From positions 1 through 64,000 of the forward strand of contig CAYPEI010000006.1 in NCBI GenBank assembly GCA_964409775.1: a stretch of DNA of 64,000 nucleotides, given 5' to 3'. Of this stretch, positions 35,153 through 43,838 are shown in pieces (positions within the stretch are counted from its first letter, which is position 1; each line of letters opens with the position of its first letter). The DNA is from JAHBXL01 sp964409775 (lineage in GTDB: Bacteria > Planctomycetota > Phycisphaerae > Phycisphaerales > UBA1924). The notes under the pieces were generated by a model that was given only the letters and a program-made list of their open reading frames with translations, did not search any database and was not told the DNA's origin. Both the position numbers and the translations under genes were made by a program.

Positions 35153-36054
35153 CGGGCACCTCCGCCGCGGAGCGCCGTGAGACGGGATCGCAGGGAGCCG
35201 ACAGGGTCGGAAGCGCCCCGCTCAAACTCGCGGAGCCGGAGCGGATCATCGGCATTGGGGAAGGAGTTCTCGTCGATCAGTTCCGCACGGTCGCCGCCGG
35301 ATCCCCGGCGAACAAAGCGGCCGAACAATCCGGGCCGTCGCTCTTCGATGACACCATCGTGCTGACGCTCAAAGCCGGCGAGCGCCTGCCGGAATGTCTC
35401 GCCGATCGAGCGACCCTCGGCCTCGTTGGCCTTGATCATGATCGAGGCGACGTCGTCCGGCTCGGTGATCTCGCACAGGGTCGTCGGCAAGGGTGTGCCG
35501 CCCCGGACACGAAGTCCGCCCGAACCTTGGGCCAGCAGCAGCACACGCCGATCGACTTTCAGCAGCACGAGCGAAGTGCCTCTTGCGAGCGGATAGCGGC
35601 CGATGATTTCGAGGATCCCCGCCGGTGCGGGTGCCGGGCCCATTGCTCCGAATGCGCCGGCGAGCCCGCCTCGGGAACGCGTGAACCGCTTCAGCCCCGC
35701 CCCGAGTGCAAGGATGAGCCCGATGACCATCCCGAGCGGCGCGAGCGTCTGTGTCAGCGTTGCACCGGCCGACCCCGAGGGGGATGCGGACCGCGAGTCC
35801 TGACGGCTTGCGGCGTCTTGGCCCTTGCCGGCATTCCCCTGGCTTGCACCCAGAGCCCGCGGCCGGAGATCGGCGGTCGCAGGCCGCGGCGCGATCGACG
35901 GCATGGCCTCGGACTGTGCTGGCGGCGCAATCAGGGTGTCCTGCGCGCGAACCGTGCTCGGAACGGCCGTCAGCAGACCGATCACGAGCGCTGCGGGCGC
36001 AGAAACACGCCGGCGCTGCTCAAGGCTTGGATTGCAACTGACTCTGCGATGCAC
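35149..36054 (-). CDS. fliO: FliO-like flagellar export assembly protein
   Basis: 301 residues. A possible signal sequence (VSAPAALVIGLLTAVPSTVRAQ), a Ser/Ala-rich spacer, then a membrane helix (about 106-122, LAPLGMVIGLILALGAG) followed by the FliO domain (LEIIGRYPLARGTSLVLLKVDRRVLLLAQG). The C-terminal 100 residues are charged. It assists FliP assembly. Longer than most FliO proteins (100-220 residues). Start at 36054 lacks a clear ribosome site. Confidence 0.82.
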   Translation of the reverse strand: MHRRVSCNPSLEQRRRVSAPAALVIGLLTAVPSTVRAQDTLIAPPAQSEAMPSIAPRPATADLRPRALGASQGNAGKGQDAASRQDSRSASPSGSAGATLTQTLAPLGMVIGLILALGAGLKRFTRSRGGLAGAFGAMGPAPAPAGILEIIGRYPLARGTSLVLLKVDRRVLLLAQGSGGLRVRGGTPLPTTLCEITEPDDVASIMIKANEAEGRSIGETFRQALAGFERQHDGVIEERRPGLFGRFVRRGSGGDRAELIDENSFPNADDPLRLREFERGASDPVGSLRSRLTALRGGGAR

Positions 36055-36121
36055 GTTGCGCCTTCCTGGCGTGCCTGACCGGGCGGACTCCGCCGCCCGT
36101 TCGCGAAGAATGCGGGATGCG

Positions 36122-36565
36122 TTAGGAGGTGCCCTCGCGGCCTACGGGTGCGAGGATCTCGTTGATCCGGACACAGAAGTTGTCGTTCAGGACGAGGACC
36201 TCGCCCCGGGCGACCCGCCGATCGTTCACGAAGACGTCGACCGGATCTCCGGCGAGTTTGTCGAGTTCGACAACGGAGCCTTCGCCCAGTCGTAAAACGT
36301 CCTCGACGAGCATGCGCGTCCTGCCGAGTTCGATTTTCACGTGCAGGTTGACATCCGCGAGGAGGTCGATGCCTTCGGACTTGGCGGGCGCCGCCTTGGG
36401 TGCAAAGTCCGGCAGGCTCAGCGAACTCGCCGGAGCACCGTTCTTCGATCGTGCCTGTGCGATCGCTTCCTCGGCGGCTTTCAACGCTTCCGAGGGTTCG
36501 GGCGCTGGCTTCGACCCAACCGCGGGCGAGCCGTCTGCGTTGGCTTGGGGCTGCGGGGCGTCCAT
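36122..36565 (-). CDS. fliN: Flagellar C-ring protein FliN
   Basis: 147 residues from the ATG at 36565 with AGGAGG four bases upstream. An Ala/Pro-rich N-terminus, then the SpoA domain (VNLHVKIELGRTRMLVEDVLRLGEGSVVELDKLAG...VFVNDRRVARGEVLVLNDNFCVRI). FliN is the base of the switch complex. In most clusters fliM lies directly upstream; here it does not. Confidence 0.93.
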   Translation of the reverse strand: MDAPQPQANADGSPAVGSKPAPEPSEALKAAEEAIAQARSKNGAPASSLSLPDFAPKAAPAKSEGIDLLADVNLHVKIELGRTRMLVEDVLRLGEGSVVELDKLAGDPVDVFVNDRRVARGEVLVLNDNFCVRINEILAPVGREGTS

Positions 36566-36748
36566 TGGTCCTCCTGACCGACTGCGCGGCTCCGCCGGAC
36601 CGCCGCGCCGAGTGCTATCGGCCGGACTTCCTGCGGGGTACGAGCATCGGCGGCCCGACGCACGACCCGTCACATTTGGCGCAAGAACGGCACAGGATCG
36701 CGCCCGGTCGCGCAACTCCTGCGTTCCGCTCCATCGTGCAACCCGAGT

Positions 36749-37288
36749 TCAGAAGTCCGACGGGAAGCCGCGGCACTTGGGGATCATGATCCGCTCAACG
36801 AGCGGTTTGCCGTCCGCGTCGGTCATACCGCGGATGCGTTCGAGGAACGCTCCGATCTGGCGGATCAGCGTCTGACGTTCCGGCTCTTTGAGTTGAGCGT
36901 GCTGCGCCCGGCTGACGATCTGGCCCAGACCTTCACCGATCTCGGCCTTGCGCTGCTCGAGCACGGACTGCACCGATTCGGCATTCTTGTTCTTGACCTG
37001 GATAAACACCGAAAGGTCCCAGACCCACACCCGGCCCGTGGAGAGGTTCTGGTACTTCTCGCTGGCGACCTCGATCTCCACGGTGTCCTCGGAGTCATCC
37101 TGGACCAGCGCGTGCGCATCGGTTTCGGCATGCGAGGCGCGCGGACCCAGAAGGCCCATCGCGAAGATGACCGCCCCGGCCTCCACCGCCATGAGAACGG
37201 CGACGATCGCCAGGGTCTTCATGGGCAACTTCTTGGCCGGCGGCGGCGGCTCGGCCGGAGTCTCGGGCGATTTGGGCTTCTCTGCCAT
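36749..37288 (-). CDS. fliL: FliL-like stator-associated membrane protein
   Basis: 179 residues from the ATG at 37288. Pro-rich cytoplasmic N-terminus, one membrane helix (TLAIVAVLMAVEAGAVIFAMGLL), and a periplasmic FliL domain (VASEKYQNLSTGRVWVWDLSVFIQVK...IRQIGAFLERIRGM). FliL encircles stator units. A sigma28-like promoter lies 60 bases upstream. Confidence 0.8.
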   Translation of the reverse strand: MAEKPKSPETPAEPPPPAKKLPMKTLAIVAVLMAVEAGAVIFAMGLLGPRASHAETDAHALVQDDSEDTVEIEVASEKYQNLSTGRVWVWDLSVFIQVKNKNAESVQSVLEQRKAEIGEGLGQIVSRAQHAQLKEPERQTLIRQIGAFLERIRGMTDADGKPLVERIMIPKCRGFPSDF

Positions 37289-37347
37289 CGTGGATGCCTC
37301 GGCAAAAACTGCGCTTCTGGGCCTACCGCGCGACGTGGTCACCGGAA

Positions 37348-37375
37348 GTATCGGCCGGAGACAACACCAGTTTGA
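37348..37375 (-). promoter_or_regulatory. Sigma28-like promoter upstream of fliL
   Basis: On the minus strand TCAA (37375-37372), 16 bases, GCCGATAC (37355-37348). The -10 matches seven of eight positions of the FliA consensus GCCGATAA. Predicted leader about 53 nt to the fliL start. Confidence 0.45.
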
Positions 37376-37420
37376 GGGTGGTCAAGGGGGCCTGCCCCGG
37401 ACTCGCGCGGACTCGACCGA

Positions 37421-38164
37421 CTATGCGGCCTTGCGAACGCGCTGGACTTCGGCCGACGGAGTTCTCGGCCGCAGGATCATCTCGGCCCGGGTCGACACGT
37501 CGGCGGCAGAGCCACCGGCGGCGATCATTCGAGCGGACTCAAGGACCACCCCGGCGGCGAGTTGATCCGCCCGTTCAGCCTCTTCCAGCCAGTTCGCGGC
37601 CCACGACAGCACCGAAAGCGAGAGCACGCAGGTCATCACCAGCAGGCCGATTCCCAGCGCGGCTCCGGAACTGAGTGCCGCGGGGTTGGCCCAGACCTCG
37701 GCCATCAGAAGAACGGTTCCGAGCGCTGTCCCGAGCGAGACAGCCGGGCCGGTGCGGCAGAAGGCCAGCATCGCACGCCTCCCAGCGGAACGGCCCTCGA
37801 GCCACTCATCCATCGCCGCGGAGGCGGCGGCGAAGGTCTCGTGCGGCGGGAGTTTGCGGCCGAGCAGCGCTGCAAGGACTGCAAATGCCGGGCGAAAGCG
37901 GGCCGGAACGTCCTGGCCCGCGGCCGCGGTCGAGGGACCGGTGTTCCCAGGGGCGAGCGCTGAACACGCGCGTGCCAGTTCATCGAGTTGTGCAATGAGT
38001 CGCCGCTCGTGGGCCGCGAGCAAGCCGACGAGTCCCGTCGCACGGGCGACAGGCAGCGCCGCCAGGCATGCCCCAAGGCAGCAGAGAAGAATGATCACCA
38101 CGTCCGGCGTTCTGGCCAGCCAGACGAGCGAGGTTGGGAGTGCATCGGAGGCGAGATGGAGCAC
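37421..38164 (-). CDS. motA: MotA/ExbB-family stator-like protein, N-terminally short
   Basis: 247 residues from a GTG with GGAG eight bases upstream. It starts at the equivalent of MotA helix 2 (DVVIILLCCLGACLAALPVARA) and continues with a cytoplasmic domain and helices 3-4 (FCRTGPAVSLGTALGTVLL; IGLLVMTCVLSLSVLSWAANWL), then the C-terminal EEAERADQLAAGVVLESARMIAAG typical of MotA. The proline after helix 3 entry is present (GPAV), but the proline usual at the end of helix 4 is absent. No helix-1 coding is seen upstream in frame and no motB follows. Its place between flgE and fliL matches motA in related clusters. Confidence 0.7.
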   Translation of the reverse strand: MLHLASDALPTSLVWLARTPDVVIILLCCLGACLAALPVARATGLVGLLAAHERRLIAQLDELARACSALAPGNTGPSTAAAGQDVPARFRPAFAVLAALLGRKLPPHETFAAASAAMDEWLEGRSAGRRAMLAFCRTGPAVSLGTALGTVLLMAEVWANPAALSSGAALGIGLLVMTCVLSLSVLSWAANWLEEAERADQLAAGVVLESARMIAAGGSAADVSTRAEMILRPRTPSAEVQRVRKAA

Positions 38165-38208
38165 GGGACCGACTCCTGCGCAAGGAACCCCCGCCGGCGC
38201 CAGACTGT

Positions 38209-38236
38209 TTATCGGTACCTCGGCGGGGCGGCTTGA
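38209..38236 (-). promoter_or_regulatory. Sigma28-like promoter upstream of the motA-like gene
   Basis: On the minus strand TCAA (38236-38233), 16 bases, ACCGATAA (38216-38209). Seven of eight match GCCGATAA. It lies in the 79-base gap after flgE; leader about 38 nt. Confidence 0.5.
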
Positions 38237-38243
38237 CGCTGGG

Positions 38244-39977
38244 TCATCGGCCCAGGACCAGGAGTTGCTGCATCAACTGATCCGTGGTGGTGATGACCCG
38301 GGAGGATGCGGAGTACCCGGTTGAGGCGAGGATGAGGTTGATGAACTCCTGGGAGAGGTCGACGTTGGAGAGTTCGAGCGCTCCTCCCACGATGCGCCCG
38401 GCACCGAGCGTGTTGGGCACCTTGGTCTGGCGCGTCCCGCTGTTGGGCCCGGTCGTGAAGAGGTTCGAGCCGACTTCGACCAGACCGTTGTTGTTGCTGA
38501 AAGTGGCCAGCACAACCTGCCCGAGGGGTCGTGTCAGGCCGTTCGTGAACGCACCGGTGATGACGCCGTCGGAGCCGACCGAGTACGCAGCAAGCGTCCC
38601 CCTGGGAGAGCCGTCCTGGTAGGTCGCGGCGATCTGCGAGTTGAGATCCGCCAGCGCGGTGACGTTGTCGGAGTTGGTCGCGAGGGCCACGTCGATCACC
38701 AATGGCGACTCTGCGCCGGTGTTCTGCCGGTCGATCGGCACCTGGAAGCCCGGCGAGCCGGTGAGGCGGCCGGAAGTGTCGAAGTTGACGATGCCGGTCG
38801 CCAGCGCGCTGGAAAGATCGGTGTCGTCGAACGAGTCGGCGAAGTATCTCCATCCGGTGCCCGTGTTCGACTTGTTATCGAGGACGAGCGAGAGCGAGAC
38901 CGTCAACGGCGTGCCGAGCGAGTCGTAGACCACGAAACTGGTCCGGACCGATTCGCCATCGGCCGAGGCCTGACGTGTCGGAGCGAACGGAGAAGAGACC
39001 ACCGCGCCTGTCGAATCCACGATCCGCAGGTCGGACACCCCGATCTCGAGGTCGTTGACCGTGCCGACATTGCCCACGACCGTGACCACACCCGTGACCG
39101 GATCGAGTGACACTCCGGGGGTGAATCCATCGGGATTGGGTCCGGTCGAGTTGGTGATCCCGAGCGCCTGATTCAGGAATGTCACAAGGTCCTGCACGGT
39201 CGTGGTCGGGCCGACCTGGAATCGCGCGCTGGGAATCAGCGTCGAGCCGCGATGCGCATCCTGGAGTTCCACACTTTGCCCGACCGCGAACAACGGGTTC
39301 CCGGGGTTCGAAGCGTCCTCGATCTCGGTGAGCAGGGAAGTCGGTTCGATCACGTTGCCCGGCCCGGGCGGCGTCGCCGTGCCCAGCAGACCGAAGGCGG
39401 CGAAGTCGAAGCGCGAGCCCTGCGTCGCCGTGTTTCCCGCGGCGTTGAGGTTTCCCGCGAACCGAACGCCGCGTGTCGCCTGCGCGAGCGTCAGCGTGCC
39501 GACCGGGATGCTGATATCCCCGATCGTTGCCTGATTGATGTTGAAGTTGGAGTCAACGCCATAGCCCTGGAGGCGCTCACCGGTGACCGAGACCAGTTGG
39601 TTCAGTTCATTCTGACGGAACGCCCCAGCGCGGGTGTAGAGCATTGAGTCGCCCCGGCGCACCATGAAGAACCCGTCGCCTTCGAGCGCGAGGTCGCGGG
39701 CGTCGCCCGTCGCGGAGATCGACCCGCCGGAGAAGTCCCGCTGGGTCCCCGCAATCGTGACACCGAGGCCGACCTGCGTCGGGTTTGTCCCGCCGAACGT
39801 GGCCGAGGGCTCGGTGCCCATCGAGAATGTCCGGGAGAACTGCGTTGCGAAGAGCATGCGGCTGCTCTTGAACGCGGTGGTGTTCACGTTCGCGATGTTG
39901 TTGCCGATCACGTCTAGATTCCGGGCGTTGGCGTTCAGCCCGGACAGACCCGTGAACATCGCAGTGGTGGATGCCAT
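38244..39977 (-). CDS. flgE: Flagellar hook protein FlgE
   Basis: 577 residues. N-terminal rod/hook motif (SGLNANARNLDVIGNNIANVNTTAFK), the LALEGDGFFMV segment, a variable central D2 region (about 140-430), and the C-terminal hook motif (NVDLSQEFINLILASTGYSASSRVITTTDQLMQQLL). Polymerises into the hook. Confidence 0.95.
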   Translation of the reverse strand: MASTTAMFTGLSGLNANARNLDVIGNNIANVNTTAFKSSRMLFATQFSRTFSMGTEPSATFGGTNPTQVGLGVTIAGTQRDFSGGSISATGDARDLALEGDGFFMVRRGDSMLYTRAGAFRQNELNQLVSVTGERLQGYGVDSNFNINQATIGDISIPVGTLTLAQATRGVRFAGNLNAAGNTATQGSRFDFAAFGLLGTATPPGPGNVIEPTSLLTEIEDASNPGNPLFAVGQSVELQDAHRGSTLIPSARFQVGPTTTVQDLVTFLNQALGITNSTGPNPDGFTPGVSLDPVTGVVTVVGNVGTVNDLEIGVSDLRIVDSTGAVVSSPFAPTRQASADGESVRTSFVVYDSLGTPLTVSLSLVLDNKSNTGTGWRYFADSFDDTDLSSALATGIVNFDTSGRLTGSPGFQVPIDRQNTGAESPLVIDVALATNSDNVTALADLNSQIAATYQDGSPRGTLAAYSVGSDGVITGAFTNGLTRPLGQVVLATFSNNNGLVEVGSNLFTTGPNSGTRQTKVPNTLGAGRIVGGALELSNVDLSQEFINLILASTGYSASSRVITTTDQLMQQLLVLGR

Positions 39978-40035
39978 CCTTTTCCCTTCCCGTCAATCGG
40001 CGCACGCGCCGGAAGTGTCCGTTGGAATCAGCACA

Positions 40036-40533
40036 TCAGGCCGCGCGTTCGCGCTGGTCCTGCAGAGCGAGCAGCCTCGCAACCGCGGGGCTTTCGAGCG
40101 ATGCGGGCGGTCCGATCGGGCCGGGCTTGCCCGCGGGCGGGACAAGCGACCCGGAAAGATCGATCACGCCGTCGATACCGTCGAGCACGCCATCAAGCGT
40201 CCCGGCGTTGCCCAGAACGGTCCGCTGCTGCACATCGAGGATGACGCGCTGGTCGTCGATGGTCACCAGGGCCTTCCGCAGGCCGGCCGCTTCGGCGCGG
40301 TCCGCGGCCAGGGAGAGTCGGGCCAACTGATCTTCGCTGAGTTTCAGTCCCGCGTCGGCCTTCACGGTGACCGGCTTGTTGCTGGAGAGCGTGCCGTTTC
40401 GCGCACGGCTGAGCAGGTCTGAAAACTCGCCCGACTGAACGCCTGTCGAACCCGCGGGCTGCGCGTTCGACGGAGCGTTGATTCTCGCGGACTGACCAAG
40501 TTGGCGGAGCATCGCCGTGGGATCGGTGGTCAT
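40036..40533 (-). CDS. TIGR02530-family flagellar operon protein
   Basis: 165 residues from the ATG at 40533 with AGGAGG five bases upstream. The conserved core is KLSEDQLARLSLAADRAEAAG followed by KALVTIDDQRVILDVQQRTV, characteristic of the small protein coded between flgD and flgE in many fla operons. Its role in hook assembly is suggested by position; mechanism unclear. Confidence 0.8.
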   Translation of the reverse strand: MTTDPTAMLRQLGQSARINAPSNAQPAGSTGVQSGEFSDLLSRARNGTLSSNKPVTVKADAGLKLSEDQLARLSLAADRAEAAGLRKALVTIDDQRVILDVQQRTVLGNAGTLDGVLDGIDGVIDLSGSLVPPAGKPGPIGPPASLESPAVARLLALQDQRERAA

Positions 40534-40553
40534 CGCGGCCTCCTCTGGCACGG

Positions 40554-40599
40554 GTGAAACGAAGGTCCGGTCTCCACCGGCGCTTCGTTCGAGTTTCAC
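40554..40599. other. Long imperfect hairpin between flgD and the TIGR02530 gene
   Basis: AACGAAG-GT-CCGGT-CTCC-ACCGG-CG-CTTCGTT forms a 7+5 pair stem (40558-40589), and outer GTGAAAC (40554-40560) can alternatively pair with GTTTCAC (40593-40599). It lies in the 164-base gap, 20 bases before the start. No long U-run, so likely an mRNA structure rather than a terminator. Nothing else evident in this gap. Confidence 0.45.
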
Positions 40600-40697
40600 A
40601 CACGGCCGCATGGCTCCGCCGCGGCACTTCAGCAGTTCTGTTCAGCCCTCGCACGGGCCGTCCCCCACCGTCTGTTCCTCATGGAGTGGAGGACCGA

Positions 40698-41147
40698 TCA
40701 GCCGCCACCACCGCCCGTGTTCTCCGGCGGTCTCAACGCGGCGGGATCGATCATCTCGTCGACGTTGTCGAACGGCACGCGATAGCCATTGCTGAGATTA
40801 AGTACCGGCCCGTTGCTGGTGCGGGACACGCTCAGCACCTCGCCCTCGACACGGAGGTTGCCCGTGCTCAGGCCGGAGATGTACTTGCCGATCAGTCCCC
40901 CCGCCGCCGCAAGTTGATTCTGCGAGACCATCGACTGGAGTTTGCTCGACAGTTCGATGTCGGACTGGATGCTCCGAAGGCTCGACATCTGCTGGAGCAG
41001 CGCGGCGGAGTCATTGGGCTTGAGCGGGTCCTGGTTGGCCAGTTCGGTGAACATGATCTTGACGAACTCCTCGCTCGTCAGATCGCTGAACGCATTCTTC
41101 GTCGCGCTCGGATTCGACAGGTTCGAGACCGACCCGATACTGGACAT
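40698..41147 (-). CDS. flgD: Hook-capping protein FlgD
   Basis: 149 residues. FlgD N-terminal domain: FVKIMFTELANQDPLKPNDS, LLQQMSSLRSIQS and LIGKYISGL. The C-terminal Ig-like domains of classical FlgD are missing, giving the short form. A Gly-rich end (GGGGG). Scaffold for hook assembly. Confidence 0.92.
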   Translation of the reverse strand: MSSIGSVSNLSNPSATKNAFSDLTSEEFVKIMFTELANQDPLKPNDSAALLQQMSSLRSIQSDIELSSKLQSMVSQNQLAAAGGLIGKYISGLSTGNLRVEGEVLSVSRTSNGPVLNLSNGYRVPFDNVDEMIDPAALRPPENTGGGGG

Positions 41148-41165
41148 GGTTCACTCCACGGCGAT

Positions 41166-42641
41166 TCAGACAGTCGTGTCGAGGCGCGAAAGCACACCGA
41201 CGGCAAACGACGCCGCCGCACCCACGACGGGCTCAGGGCTGTCGCCAACAGCGGGCTCGTCGTCGCTCGCGGGAACGATCGAACCCGTCAGATCCGGCTG
41301 GTGTTTGCGGTCTCCGCCGCCCGCACCGGCCCCGTCTCGTTGCTGTCCGGCATCCGCATCCTGCGTCGCCGTTCGTTCCAACGCCGTCGTGCCGTGCTGC
41401 TCCAGTTTTCGGAGCAACTCGGCGCCGGGGTCCGCCTCGCGCAGGAGTTCCACTCGAACCTGCGAGGCCTCCCAGCCCTTCGCCTCCAGCGAAGCGCGGA
41501 GCGTCTCGGAAGACTGCTCCAGCAAGCGGCGTGCCTGATCGGTCGAGGTCTCGATCTTCGCGCGAACCAATCCGTCTCCCATCTCGAGTTTGATGCGCAC
41601 GAACCCCAACGACTCCGGGTTGAGCCGGAGCGTCACCGCACCGTCCGCCCGGGTCAGCGCGGCGGCGAGGCCACGAGCGGTCTGACTGGCGACCATCGCC
41701 GCGTTCGACGAGTTCGACCCTTGACGGAGTTGGAAGACCGAGGGCTTGTGCGCATCCCAGCGCGGCAAGTGCGCATCAGTGCCGGATTTGCGCCCGCTCA
41801 TACCCGCGACGGAGACCACCTGTGGCGACGGTGCTGTCACCTCGCGAGCAGCCGGGGTGTCGACCTGCTTCGGGGCAGAAGTGATTCCTGATGCGACCGC
41901 GCCCGCGCTCGAAGAACCAACCGCTGTCGGCTGCGCGGGGTGATGAGCCGCTTCCGAAGCCGTGGAGTCGGCAGACCTGTTCTCGGCCCGTTGTGGGCGT
42001 TCCGTCTCAGCGATCCCACGTGCGGGCTGCGCGGTGTCACGTTCTGCTGCAAGACTCTCAAAAAAGCCCTGCCGGTTGCGATCGGCCGTCACCGGGTCCG
42101 GTGCCCCATCCTCGCTCTGAACCGGCGCACCTCGATCAAGGCGAGATGCCGCTTTCAGACCCGCCTCGTTTCCGAGGTCGGGAAGTGAGTCAGGAGACAC
42201 CCTGCCCGGCCCGTCGTGCCGCTGCCCGCGGCTGGCAGCCCGCAGATCGGCGTGCAGAAGTTCGGTGTTCAAGGTGTGAATCGTGAGCGGCTGCAGGTTC
42301 GCGAGCAGTGCCGCCGCGACGCTCCAGTCTCGCGGCTCGTCCGCGTCACGCGGCCGTGCCGAATCCTTAACATCGCAAGCGTGCTCAGGCGCCGCATCAG
42401 GCGCGTGCTGGGTCGCCGCATCTGGTTGCGGCGGCTCGGGGTCTGTCGGCTCCGAACCGCCCTGCTCGCGGGACGTCGTTGACGCCCGAACAGCCTCCGC
42501 CTTCCCGGTTGGCTGCGGCCCGTGGTCGGCGAGCAACTCCCAGAAAGCCCTGGCTCCAGGGTCCGGAGCCGCGGCAGAGACCGCCCGGCCGCCCTGCGCC
42601 GCGATTGCGCGATCAAGGAGTTGGGTTCCCCGCAGCGGCAT
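41166..42641 (-). CDS. fliK: Hook-length control protein FliK
   Basis: 491 residues from the ATG at 42641, which overlaps the preceding gene by 29 bases. A long disordered Pro/Ser/Ala-rich N-terminal region ends in the conserved C-terminal domain (about 375-440): VTLRLNPESLGFVRIKLEM, VRAKIETSTDQARRLLEQ and LRASLEAKGW. It measures the hook and triggers the FlhB switch. Confidence 0.88.
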   Translation of the reverse strand: MPLRGTQLLDRAIAAQGGRAVSAAAPDPGARAFWELLADHGPQPTGKAEAVRASTTSREQGGSEPTDPEPPQPDAATQHAPDAAPEHACDVKDSARPRDADEPRDWSVAAALLANLQPLTIHTLNTELLHADLRAASRGQRHDGPGRVSPDSLPDLGNEAGLKAASRLDRGAPVQSEDGAPDPVTADRNRQGFFESLAAERDTAQPARGIAETERPQRAENRSADSTASEAAHHPAQPTAVGSSSAGAVASGITSAPKQVDTPAAREVTAPSPQVVSVAGMSGRKSGTDAHLPRWDAHKPSVFQLRQGSNSSNAAMVASQTARGLAAALTRADGAVTLRLNPESLGFVRIKLEMGDGLVRAKIETSTDQARRLLEQSSETLRASLEAKGWEASQVRVELLREADPGAELLRKLEQHGTTALERTATQDADAGQQRDGAGAGGGDRKHQPDLTGSIVPASDDEPAVGDSPEPVVGAAASFAVGVLSRLDTTV

Positions 42642-43356
42642 CGGCGATTGAGTCCTTCGCGCGCGGAGCCGCCGCGGCGGCCTCCGCCGTGATGACTCCT
42701 CGCGTGCGGAGACGCTCCAGCAAGTCCGCTGCCACCTGGGGACGGTCCTTGGCAAACTCCGAGACAATTGATGCCCGCTTCTTCTCATCCATCTTGGCGA
42801 GGTAGGAAATGACCTCGTCCTGCAGCCCCTGGCCCATCATGGATTCCAGCATCGCCTTGGCATCGCGGGACTTGAGGCCTTCGAGCGTGGAGAGCGCCGT
42901 CTGGAACTGTGCAGCGCCCTCGATCTCGAGGTACTTCTTCTTCTGCCGCTCGAACGCGGCGATCCGGTCGTCCAGGTCCTTCTCGCGACGATCCAACTCA
43001 TCCTGCCGGCGCAGAAGTTGCGAGCCGAGATCGTCGATCTCGCGCTGGCGGCGCAGCATCCGCTGTGTGGTGAGTTCGACATCGGCTCGCTCCCGCGCCA
43101 GTTTCTCCGCCGCGGCGATCGGCGGCTGTGCGAGTTTCTCCGCCGCGACAGCCTGTCGCTGGGCCTCGGCCTGCGAGACCGCGAGTGCCTGAGCCTCGGC
43201 AGCCTCAACCCCTATGGGCTTGGCGAGCATGGCCTTGAGTTTCTCAAGTCGGTCGCGGTCAAGCCGATCGGTTGCACTGAGCCAACCCACAAACCCCGCG
43301 AGCGCGAGGATGTTGGCGAGGGCGATCATGCTCAACACGAGCCACAGGCTTTTCAT
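42613..43356 (-). CDS. YlxF/MotE-like membrane coiled-coil protein
   Basis: 247 residues. One N-terminal helix (LVLSMIALANILALAGFVGWL), a long coiled coil (about 60-150), and a C-terminal MgtE-N-like domain (YLAKMDEKKRASIVSEFAKDRPQVAADLLERLR). This matches YlxF, coded between fliJ and fliK in Bacillus, and MotE-like chaperones of stator or rod proteins. Its place here is exactly fliJ-ylxF-fliK. Confidence 0.8.
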   Translation of the reverse strand: MKSLWLVLSMIALANILALAGFVGWLSATDRLDRDRLEKLKAMLAKPIGVEAAEAQALAVSQAEAQRQAVAAEKLAQPPIAAAEKLARERADVELTTQRMLRRQREIDDLGSQLLRRQDELDRREKDLDDRIAAFERQKKKYLEIEGAAQFQTALSTLEGLKSRDAKAMLESMMGQGLQDEVISYLAKMDEKKRASIVSEFAKDRPQVAADLLERLRTRGVITAEAAAAAPRAKDSIADAAAGNPTP

Positions 43357-43359
43357 GGA

Positions 43360-43830
43360 TCATGTCCTCCCGGCATCCGCGGCTCGCGCCGCGCCAATCG
43401 TGGCGATTTCGTCCAGATCCCGTCCTTCGCGGCGGCGCGCCTCCGCCGACCACTCCTCCCACCGCCGCTCGCGGAGCCGTTCGACGCCTTTACGGGCCGT
43501 CGTCGCTTCAAGCAGTGTCGCACGGGCACGTTCGAGCCGACGCAGGACGCCCGCGAGTTCGAGCGCTGCCTGCTGAGCCTCGACGGTGAGCCTGAGCGCG
43601 GCCGACGAGTCCATCCGGACCGAACCGATCCCGCCGCGAACCGCACCCGGTGCGAAGCGGTCCCGCAGGTCGGCCCGCGTCTGCACAAGCCTTGAGTTGA
43701 TGCCCCGCAGGCGATCCTCGATCCGCACCCGCTCCTGCTCGATGACGGCCACCTCGCGAAGTCGGTCCTCCTCGATGCGCCGCCGGTGCTCGAGCACCGT
43801 CTGCAGACTGAATCGGAATCTTCCGGCCAT
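43360..43830 (-). CDS. fliJ: Flagellar export chaperone/stalk protein FliJ
   Basis: 156 residues, almost entirely helical coiled coil, starting FRFSLQTVLEHRRRIEEDRLREV as in FliJ. It forms the central stalk of the FliI ATPase. Eight-base gap to fliI. Confidence 0.88.
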   Translation of the reverse strand: MAGRFRFSLQTVLEHRRRIEEDRLREVAVIEQERVRIEDRLRGINSRLVQTRADLRDRFAPGAVRGGIGSVRMDSSAALRLTVEAQQAALELAGVLRRLERARATLLEATTARKGVERLRERRWEEWSAEARRREGRDLDEIATIGAARAADAGRT

Positions 43831-43838
43831 CGATCACC

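Noticed and set aside
36616..36623. GCCGATAG upstream of fliN as a fourth sigma28 site
   Set aside because: The -10 is acceptable but no TCAA/TAAA-like -35 lies at 15-17 bases, unlike the three reported sites.
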